This document shows, piece by piece, positions 36,412 to 42,371 of a DNA stretch of 42,371 nt (positions are counted from its first letter, which is position 1; every line of letters starts with the position of its first letter). The notes below the pieces were generated by a model. That model had not been told where the DNA came from. It saw only the letters and a program-made list of their open reading frames with translations, and did not search any database. The translations under genes and the position numbers were made by a program. Source of the stretch: Nitrosomonas oligotropha. Lineage in GTDB: Bacteria > Pseudomonadota > Gammaproteobacteria > Burkholderiales > Nitrosomonadaceae. Location of the stretch: positions 1 through 42,371 of the forward strand of contig NZ_QRBZ01000028.1 of the NCBI RefSeq assembly GCF_009833085.1, given 5' to 3'.

Positions 36412-37206
36412 ATGCAAGAAGCTACTAAACAAAAAAGAATGCTGAGATTGGTTAAATCAACAAATGCTATTAAAAGTGAGCAGAAACCTATGATTGATTC
36501 TGAGGACTATTACAAGCAAGTAGAACGATATGCCGAACAGATTCGTAAAACAAATAACGCTGATGAGATCATCGGGATTCTCGACATTGTGTTATCAGAA
36601 ACCCGGGGGCTGAGATTTAGTGATGAAGTTTTTACCGCGCAGGAACAAGTAAAACGCGCGGAACAAAAGATTGAATCTCTGAAGAGTGAGCTGGAGCAGT
36701 TAAGAGGGCTTGTGCAGACGGATCAGATGACCGGTGCATTTAATCGCCGTGGTTTAGAAGATATTTTTAAGCGCGAAGCAGCCCGGGCAGACCGGAATGC
36801 GCAATCACTGGGGGTTGTTTTGGTTGATCTGGATAACTTCAAACAAATCAACGACAACCTTGGTCATCAATACGGCGATAGTGTTCTGATTAATTTTGTT
36901 ACCGTAGCCAAAGAAACACTTCGGCCTTCCGATATTGTGGCGCGTTTTGGCGGAGAAGAATTTGTCATCTTGTTGCCCGATGTTGAGATGCAAGATGCGC
37001 TGACTGTTATTCAGCGGATACAAAATAACTTGACTAAGAATTACTCAATTCAAGCGGATAACCAAATATTGCCGATAACGTTTAGTGCCGGTGTCGCGCT
37101 ACGTTCGTTCGGCGAGCATCAAAATTCAGTCATAAGCCGAGCGGATAAAGCGCTTTATCAAGCGAAACGCACAGGAAAAAATCGCGCTATTCCTGCATTG
37201 ATCTGA
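36412..37206 (+). CDS. Diguanylate cyclase (short paralogue)
   Basis: A 264-residue protein with a short helical N-terminal region (about 20-100) and a GGDEF domain with active site GGEEF (180-184) and I-site RPSD (171-174). The linker and catalytic domain resemble the C-terminal third of the preceding cyclase (FNRRGLEDIFKRE versus LNRRGLDNAFERE; FVILLPD versus FVILLPN; both continue NNLTK or RNLTK). It looks like a truncated tandem duplicate lacking the long N-terminus. I chose ATG 36412 with GAGGAGGA directly upstream; a TTG at 36397 overlaps that site. Confidence 0.92.
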   Translation: MQEATKQKRMLRLVKSTNAIKSEQKPMIDSEDYYKQVERYAEQIRKTNNADEIIGILDIVLSETRGLRFSDEVFTAQEQVKRAEQKIESLKSELEQLRGLVQTDQMTGAFNRRGLEDIFKREAARADRNAQSLGVVLVDLDNFKQINDNLGHQYGDSVLINFVTVAKETLRPSDIVARFGGEEFVILLPDVEMQDALTVIQRIQNNLTKNYSIQADNQILPITFSAGVALRSFGEHQNSVISRADKALYQAKRTGKNRAIPALI

Positions 37207-37215
37207 CGAACTCAG

Positions 37216-37243
37216 ACAAAATTCTCATGAATGTGAGTTTTGT
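37216..37243 (+). terminator. Weak terminator-like hairpin
   Basis: ACAAAA (37216-37221) pairs with TTTTGT (37238-37243), and an inner CTCA/TGAG pair extends the stem. The T run is inside the stem, so termination may be inefficient. It lies 9 bases after the stop of the short diguanylate cyclase. Confidence 0.4.
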
Positions 37244-37295
37244 TGTGGCCAAGCCGGGACTCTGACCAACAGTGCGTATGAATAATAAAAAATAC

Positions 37296-37322
37296 TTAAG
37301 AAACGTGTAACGCAGCCGATGA
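37296..37322 (+). promoter_or_regulatory. Sigma-28 promoter candidate before the EAL-HDOD gene
   Basis: TTAA, 15 bases, GCCGATGA (3/4 and 7/8 against the FliA consensus). It lies 45 bases before ATG 37368. The -35 extension (GAAA) is poor, so confidence rests on the -10 element and the exact spacing. Confidence 0.6.
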
Positions 37323-37367
37323 GTTAAAACTTTTAAACAAAAAAGATAAATTAACGCGAGGGAATAA

Positions 37368-38606
37368 ATGGAAGGTTTTTTTCTTGGGCGGCAGCCAATT
37401 CTAGATCGTAATCAAAATCTTGTGGCATTTGAGTTACTGTTTAGACAAGAAGGAACTGAAGAGTCGGTCAGAATTACAGATGATTTATCCGCATCAGCGA
37501 ATGTCATTATCAACGCTTATTGTCAGTTAGGAATTCAGAATGTATTGGGGAAGCAGCGTGGTTTTATTAACGCTAATCCTGAGTTGGTGATGAGTGACAT
37601 TATCAGTTTATTGCCTAGTAAGCATGTCGTATTGGAAATAAAAGAAACAGCAACGGTAACACCAGAATTCATGCAGCGCTGTAACGAGCTGAAGCAAAAA
37701 GGCTATCAGTTTGCGTTGGACAATATTGTTGAAATGAATAACAAAGTGGAGCAATTGCTGCCTGTGGTGAGTGTGGTGAAAGTAGATGTACTCGCACTTG
37801 AGCAGGATGCGCTCACAAAGTTGGTTACCGAATTAAACCGCTGGCCGGTATTGCTTCTGGCGCTGAAAGTGGAAAGCCGGGAACAAGAGAAATATTGTAT
37901 GCAATTGGGCTTCCAGATGTTCCAAGGCTATTATTTCGCAAAGCCTGAAGTGATGGCGGTAAAACGCGCCGATCCAGGCAAACTTTCATTGTTGAAGCTA
38001 CTGACATTGGTCATGGGTGACAGTGATATCGAAGAGCTCGAGCGGGAGTTTAAGCATCAGCCAGGTTTGAGCTACAACCTGATGCGCATGGTAAATTCAG
38101 TTTCAAGCGGATTGCCTCAAAAAATCAATTCCATCAAACATGCAATCATGATCTTAGGGCGTAAGCAACTGCAAAGATGGATACAGCTGTTGCTTTATAC
38201 CGCTAATCAATCCGACGATAGTATGTCGAATGCATTAATGCAAACAGCAGCAGCGCGCGGGAAATTAATGGAGTTAATCGCAACGGCGGAACGTCCTCAT
38301 GACAAAAATCATCAGGAAAGAGCATTCATGGTGGGAATACTATCGCTGCTGGATGTGCTGCTGGGTATTGAAATGCAACAAATCATTGACAAGCTGGGGA
38401 TCCCGGATGACATGAGTCAGGCATTATTGACCCGGGAAGGGCGTTTAGGTCAGGAATTGAAACTCATTGAAGCCAATGAAAAAGGTGAGGTTGCTGCAAT
38501 TCAATCGATTCTGTCGGCGTTGGGTTTTTTAAGCTTGAGCGAACTAGCTGATATCGAGATACAAGCAATTGAATGGGCAAACCGGATTGGTGAAGCAGCT
38601 AATTAA
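37368..38606 (+). CDS. EAL-HDOD signalling protein (YuxH type), degenerate EAL
   Basis: A 412-residue protein with an N-terminal EAL-like domain (about 1-190; GRQPILDRNQNLVAFELLFR) and a C-terminal HDOD domain (about 200-395; QPGLSYNLMRMVNS, then KQLQRWIQLLL). The EAL signature is changed to ELLFR, and the DDFG metal loop is replaced by DNIVEM, so c-di-GMP hydrolysis is unlikely; it is more probably a binding or scaffold protein. Proteins of this family occur in chemotaxis and motility loci. Position between diguanylate cyclases and the cheA group supports a signalling role (inference). Confidence 0.9.
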   Translation: MEGFFLGRQPILDRNQNLVAFELLFRQEGTEESVRITDDLSASANVIINAYCQLGIQNVLGKQRGFINANPELVMSDIISLLPSKHVVLEIKETATVTPEFMQRCNELKQKGYQFALDNIVEMNNKVEQLLPVVSVVKVDVLALEQDALTKLVTELNRWPVLLLALKVESREQEKYCMQLGFQMFQGYYFAKPEVMAVKRADPGKLSLLKLLTLVMGDSDIEELEREFKHQPGLSYNLMRMVNSVSSGLPQKINSIKHAIMILGRKQLQRWIQLLLYTANQSDDSMSNALMQTAAARGKLMELIATAERPHDKNHQERAFMVGILSLLDVLLGIEMQQIIDKLGIPDDMSQALLTREGRLGQELKLIEANEKGEVAAIQSILSALGFLSLSELADIEIQAIEWANRIGEAAN

Positions 38607-38689
38607 TATGAAGTATTTTCTATCGAAGTAAAAGCATTCACTGCTGATTTCTGGTCAGCACATAGCATAGTTTTTTATTTCTCAGATAC

Positions 38690-38716
38690 TAAAGTTATTC
38701 GAATTAATGTCGTTAA
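38690..38716 (+). promoter_or_regulatory. Sigma-28 promoter candidate for the cheZ-like-cheY-cheA group
   Basis: TAAA, 15 bases, GTCGTTAA (4/4 and 6/8); the -35 reads TAAAGTTA, one base off TAAAGTTT. The leader to ATG 38897 would be about 180 bases and contains a short inverted repeat (CAGCT 38777-38781, AGCTG 38797-38801). The 84 bases between the EAL-HDOD stop and this site hold nothing else I can name. Confidence 0.6.
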
Positions 38717-38896
38717 CCTGTTGAGTGTAAATAATTTTGTGATTTAGTGAAAACCTTTGATAGGTACTTATCGAGACAGCTTTATTAGTTTCTGTGAGCT
38801 GGGACTATAAGCAAACAGAGAATAGTAAGTAGCGGATTTGCTGAGTTGAATGGCAGTTTAATAGCTTCGATCAAGATGAGCGACGAGGAGAAAGTT

Positions 38897-39481
38897 ATGG
38901 CTGAGCTGCAAGCGGCTGAGGGCAAATCTGATAGCCAAGTAACACATCAATCAGCGTTGATAGAGCAGGACGGTGTGTTATGTAATGCTGAAGCTGACGA
39001 ATACTTTATGAGTATCAAGGGAGAATTAAATCAGGTCGACCGGCTTGTAAGTGATGCGGTTAATAATTTGGTTATTAATTTTGGCTATATCAGTAATTTG
39101 ACCAAATCACATCATGATATGGTTTTGGCGATTGAAAAAATGGCTGCCCCTGAAGGAAGTAAACCTATTCTGGAGTTGTTGGAAAAACAGATGGTTATTG
39201 CTGACAAGATCGAGCAGGAACTAGAAATGGCTGTTACTTCATTACAGTTCGGTGATCTGGTAACGCAATTGCTTGCACATACTACGCGGCAAGTGGAAGC
39301 ATTGAATATTGAACTGCAACGCATTGAGCGACAAGGAAGCTGGAAAGAAAATGCAGGTAAAAATACGTTAGACACACTACATGAAGGGATTTCTAAAGCA
39401 GTGAATATGGCAAGAACTAAAAGCAAGAGAAAGCCGGTTGTGCAGCAAGGTATGCAGATGGGTGATATTGAGCTGTTTTAG
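38897..39481 (+). CDS. CheZ-like chemotaxis protein (DxxxQ motif)
   Basis: A 194-residue, mostly helical protein. A helix near its middle reads LQFGDLVTQLLAHTTRQ, in which D120 and Q124 form a DxxxQ pair, as in CheZ, where the Asp and Gln dephosphorylate CheY-P. Overall similarity to enteric CheZ is not obvious and the N-terminus is short, so this may be a related four-helix protein. It lies directly before cheY and cheA, as expected for a CheY phosphatase. GAGGAG at 38885-38890 supports ATG 38897 over ATG 38876 or TTG 38846. Confidence 0.6.
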   Translation: MAELQAAEGKSDSQVTHQSALIEQDGVLCNAEADEYFMSIKGELNQVDRLVSDAVNNLVINFGYISNLTKSHHDMVLAIEKMAAPEGSKPILELLEKQMVIADKIEQELEMAVTSLQFGDLVTQLLAHTTRQVEALNIELQRIERQGSWKENAGKNTLDTLHEGISKAVNMARTKSKRKPVVQQGMQMGDIELF

Positions 39482-39534
39482 TGTGCATGTTTTTATCAGA
39501 CAAATTAACAATATTAGCAATAGGAGTGAGATAA

Positions 39535-39900
39535 ATGGCTAAGACAATACTTGCAGTGGATGATTCTGCTTCCATCCGGCAGATGGTTGCTTTTACGCTG
39601 AAAGGCGCCGGATATGAAGTCATTCAAGCAGTCGATGGTCAAGATGCGTTAGATAAAGCTAATTATCATCAGGTTAATTTGGTACTAACTGATATCAATA
39701 TGCCACGCATGGATGGGCTTAAATTACTGGAGCTGCTCCGCAAATTGGCACACTACAAAAATATTCCTATCTTGATCCTAACGACCGAGTCCGGTGATGA
39801 AATTAAAGCAAAAGGCAGAGCGGCAGGTGCTACTGGTTGGCTGGTAAAACCATTCGATCCGAAAAGATTACTGGAAGTAATCGGTAAAGTAATTGGTTAG
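39535..39900 (+). CDS. cheY: Chemotaxis response regulator CheY
   Basis: A 121-residue stand-alone receiver domain. The acidic pocket (D9, D10), phosphoacceptor D53 in LVLTDINMPRMDG, the Thr of LTTES and the Lys in LVKPFDP are all present. Phosphorylated by CheA, CheY binds the flagellar switch FliM and changes rotation. The sequence (AGATGWLVKPFDPKRLL) is CheY-like rather than an output-domain regulator. AGGAG precedes ATG 39535. It lies between the CheZ-like gene and cheA. Confidence 0.93.
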   Translation: MAKTILAVDDSASIRQMVAFTLKGAGYEVIQAVDGQDALDKANYHQVNLVLTDINMPRMDGLKLLELLRKLAHYKNIPILILTTESGDEIKAKGRAAGATGWLVKPFDPKRLLEVIGKVIG

Positions 39901-40031
39901 ATATTTATATTCCCAGACGGATTAATGGGTTGCTGATAGCATATTTATTTGTAAAATTAAATATTTACTGCTTCTATTTTCTCGCTTCTTAAGGGTGTTG
40001 GCCTAACAACTCAACGTGAAACAGGTTATCT

Positions 40032-42233
40032 ATGAGTACAGATCTCGAACAGTTTTATGAAATATTTTTTGAAGAATCCTCAGAATTGCTTGCGGATATG
40101 GAGGCATGCCTGCTGAGGCTTGATGTAAATTCGCCAGATTTGGAAGATTTGAACGCTATATTTCGTGCAGCGCATTCTATCAAGGGTGGAGCTGGTACTT
40201 TTGGTTTTACAGATATGACGGAGATGACGCATATGTTGGAGACATTGCTGGATAGATTACGCAAAGGGGAGCTTGCGGTTCGGAGTGAAATGGTGGATGC
40301 ATTTTTGAGAGCCGGTGATGTCATTAAGGCCCAACTAGCAGGTCATCGTGGAGAAGGCGAAGCAGATCCCGCAGTTGCAGCGGAAGTTTGCGAGGAGTTG
40401 AAAAAACTGAGTGATGAAACACAAGTTACAGCACCTTCTGAAGCCGTAGCGGATTTTGGCGCTGGAGTAGAAGCTATCCCAGTAGAGACCGATAGTGGGA
40501 GACCATCTAATAATGCGATTAGTGAAGCTGTATCAGGGAATGATGTCGCGAAACTGACTTATCGCGTAGAGTTTTCCAGTTCCGGGATGAGTGATGCGGC
40601 GGTTGAAAACTTATTTGCTAATTTGAAGCGCTTAGGCAGTTTTGAGAATGAAGCCTCAGCAGTCGGAAAAGAACATAAACTGAAACTTACGACTGCCAGT
40701 AGTGAAGAGGATGTCTGGGAAACGTTGGCCTTTGTTGTTGATCCGGCAAACTTAAAGATCGAGGTTGTAACCCAGTGTGTTGCAGATACTACAGAAGTTG
40801 CGGAGCCTTATTCTAGTGATGAAGACTCTGCTGCAGTATCATTTTCCGGTGACGATGAACTTTCAATAGCAAATATGCCGCCTGCCCCTGGTTATGGTTT
40901 TTTCCCTGGAGCTCCAGCGGCACCCAAAGATGTCGATGACTCAGAGTCACAGCTGAGTTCAACGCCTCAGCAAAACACCCATAGCAATAAGAATGAAGCG
41001 CAGAACATAACGAATAAGCCTTCCAGTAAGGTAAGTGCGTCGGCCTCTGCTTCCGCCAGTGAAACCTCATCGATACGAGTCAGCATAGAAAAAGTTGATC
41101 AGATGATCAACCTCGTGGGTGAGTTGGTGATTACCCAGGCAATGCTAGCGCAAACAGCGTCGCAGCTTGATCCTGTGATTTTTGAGAAATTGCTGAGTGG
41201 CATGAGTCAATTAGAAAGGAATACGCGGGATCTGCAGGAGTCTGTGATGTCAATCCGGATGATGCCGATTAGCTTTGTATTCAGCAGATACCCGCGTGTT
41301 GTGCGAGATCTGGCAGCGAAATTAAATAAACGCGTTGAACTGAAAACTGTCGGTGAAAATACTGAACTCGATAAAGGTCTGATCGAGAAGATCGCTGACC
41401 CGTTAACTCACTTGGTGAGAAATAGTCTTGATCATGGCATAGAAGTAGCCGAGAAGCGTATTGCGGCGGGCAAGCCTGCGCAAGGCACGATTACATTACG
41501 TGCTTTCCACCAGGGCGGTAGCATTGTGATAGAAGTCAGCGATGACGGCGCCGGTTTGAATCGAGGAAAAATTCTCGCCAAAGCCAAAGAACGTGGTTTG
41601 CCAGTCAGCGATGGCATGTCTGACCAGGAAGTTTGGTTGCTGATTTTCGAAGCTGGCTTTTCTACCGCGGATATAGTTACCGATGTATCTGGCCGTGGTG
41701 TCGGGATGGATGTTGTGAAACGTAATATTCAAAGCATGGGCGGGCGCATTGATATTGAGTCGGCACTTGGTGTGGGGACACGCATATCTATCCGATTACC
41801 ATTAACTCTGGCAATTCTTGATGGATTGTCAGTGGCGGTCGGGGATCAAATGTTTATTGTGCCGCTCAATTACATTATTGAATCGATGCAACCGACAGCT
41901 ACAGATATCAAGACAGTCAGTGGTCATGGACGCGTAGTGCAGGTTCGCGGTGAATATTTACCTGTAATCGCACTACATGAAATTTTTAACTTGCATCCGA
42001 ATGTGACCGCAGTTCATGAAGGAATTCTGGTGATCCTTGAAGCCGAGGGACACAAAGCGGCATTGTTTGTGGATGATTTAATCGGACAGCATCAGGTTGT
42101 GATTAAAAGCTTGGAAAGTAATTATCGCAGAGTACAGGGTGTTTCTGGCGCGACAATTATGGGCGATGGTAAGGTTGCGCTTATTCTGGACACTACTGCA
42201 CTTGTGTTGGCATGCCAGCAAGAAATGGTATAG
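40032..42233 (+). CDS. cheA: Chemotaxis histidine kinase CheA
   Basis: A 733-residue CheA with all domains: P1 Hpt with phospho-His H48 (AAHSIKGGAGTFGF); a P2-like region (about 175-245); a Ser/Ala-rich linker; P3 dimerisation helices (about 355-410, IEKVDQMINLVGELVITQAML); P4 ATPase with N box HLVRNSLDHGIE and G boxes DDGAGLN and GRGVGMDVV; and P5, the CheW-like domain (about 595-730). It phosphorylates CheY in response to receptors. The start follows AGGTTATCT, a modest ribosome site. A probable cheW begins 59 bases downstream. Confidence 0.96.
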   Translation: MSTDLEQFYEIFFEESSELLADMEACLLRLDVNSPDLEDLNAIFRAAHSIKGGAGTFGFTDMTEMTHMLETLLDRLRKGELAVRSEMVDAFLRAGDVIKAQLAGHRGEGEADPAVAAEVCEELKKLSDETQVTAPSEAVADFGAGVEAIPVETDSGRPSNNAISEAVSGNDVAKLTYRVEFSSSGMSDAAVENLFANLKRLGSFENEASAVGKEHKLKLTTASSEEDVWETLAFVVDPANLKIEVVTQCVADTTEVAEPYSSDEDSAAVSFSGDDELSIANMPPAPGYGFFPGAPAAPKDVDDSESQLSSTPQQNTHSNKNEAQNITNKPSSKVSASASASASETSSIRVSIEKVDQMINLVGELVITQAMLAQTASQLDPVIFEKLLSGMSQLERNTRDLQESVMSIRMMPISFVFSRYPRVVRDLAAKLNKRVELKTVGENTELDKGLIEKIADPLTHLVRNSLDHGIEVAEKRIAAGKPAQGTITLRAFHQGGSIVIEVSDDGAGLNRGKILAKAKERGLPVSDGMSDQEVWLLIFEAGFSTADIVTDVSGRGVGMDVVKRNIQSMGGRIDIESALGVGTRISIRLPLTLAILDGLSVAVGDQMFIVPLNYIIESMQPTATDIKTVSGHGRVVQVRGEYLPVIALHEIFNLHPNVTAVHEGILVILEAEGHKAALFVDDLIGQHQVVIKSLESNYRRVQGVSGATIMGDGKVALILDTTALVLACQQEMV

Positions 42234-42292
42234 ACCAGTTAGGTAGTTGATATTTTTATGCCAAAATAACTTATTAATCAGGATCATACGCC

Positions 42293-42371
42293 ATGTCTCA
42301 AGAGCAAGCAGCAATTACGACTTCTAATTCAGTCAATCCGAATGCCAGCCAAATGGCGAATGAATTTCTAA
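42293..42371 (+). CDS. cheW: Start of a probable CheW coupling protein (partial, runs off the right edge)
   Basis: An ATG at 42293 with AGGA 9 bases upstream opens a frame that continues to the window edge (26 codons). The last residues, MANEFL, match the beginning of CheW, where a variable polar leader is followed by EFLTF-type sequence. CheW links CheA to receptors and commonly follows cheA. The family call rests mainly on position. Confidence 0.6.
   Translation, partial: MSQEQAAITTSNSVNPNASQMANEFL

Overview
The window looks like a chromosomal segment from an ammonia-oxidising betaproteobacterium close to Nitrosomonas. This is inferred from the protein sequences and from three features together: a His-rich SmbP-type periplasmic protein, a CbbY-type phosphatase expected in a Calvin-cycle autotroph, and betaproteobacterial gene orders such as lptCAB-rpoN-hpf-ptsN-hprK. 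I see no insertion sequence, prophage, CRISPR array or rRNA. Nearly all genes are intact housekeeping or motility genes.

Positions 1-8,800 hold the end of an unidentified acidic protein, an orphan membrane protein, and the translation operon thrS-infC-rpmI-rplT-pheS-pheT. infC appears to start at a rare AUA codon. Then come ihfA, a MerR-type regulator and tRNA-Pro(GGG). Positions 8,900-11,500 carry surE-pcm-nlpD, ending at a bidirectional terminator with no rpoS after nlpD. Positions 11,500-16,230 (minus strand) carry smbP, cbbY, a Sua5-type tRNA-modification gene, clsB and nadA. Positions 16,440-22,330 (plus strand) carry lptC-lptA-lptB, rpoN, hpf, ptsN, hprK and ubiX. Positions 22,350-24,800 carry a 5-formyl-THF cyclo-ligase, mutY, a Rof-like Rho modulator and a YnfA-type membrane protein.

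From 24,839 to the right end the window is a motility and cyclic-di-GMP block. On the minus strand, reading from fliC, the order is fliC, flaG, fliD, fliS, fliT, a FliK-like gene, an FlhB-C-terminal-like gene and ycgR. Divergent from fliC are a hybrid REC-PAS histidine kinase with its NarL-type regulator, two related diguanylate cyclases, a degenerate EAL-HDOD protein, a CheZ-like protein, cheY, cheA and the start of a probable cheW.

The most interesting observation is a repeated promoter-like pattern, TAAA (or TTAA), exactly 15 bases, then a sequence close to GCCGATAA. It lies upstream of fliC, both diguanylate cyclases, the EAL-HDOD gene and the cheZ-like/cheY/cheA group. This matches sigma-28 (FliA) promoters. 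It suggests that flagellin, c-di-GMP synthesis, a c-di-GMP-related signalling protein and chemotaxis are switched on together late in flagellar assembly, with YcgR as the likely c-di-GMP-responsive brake.
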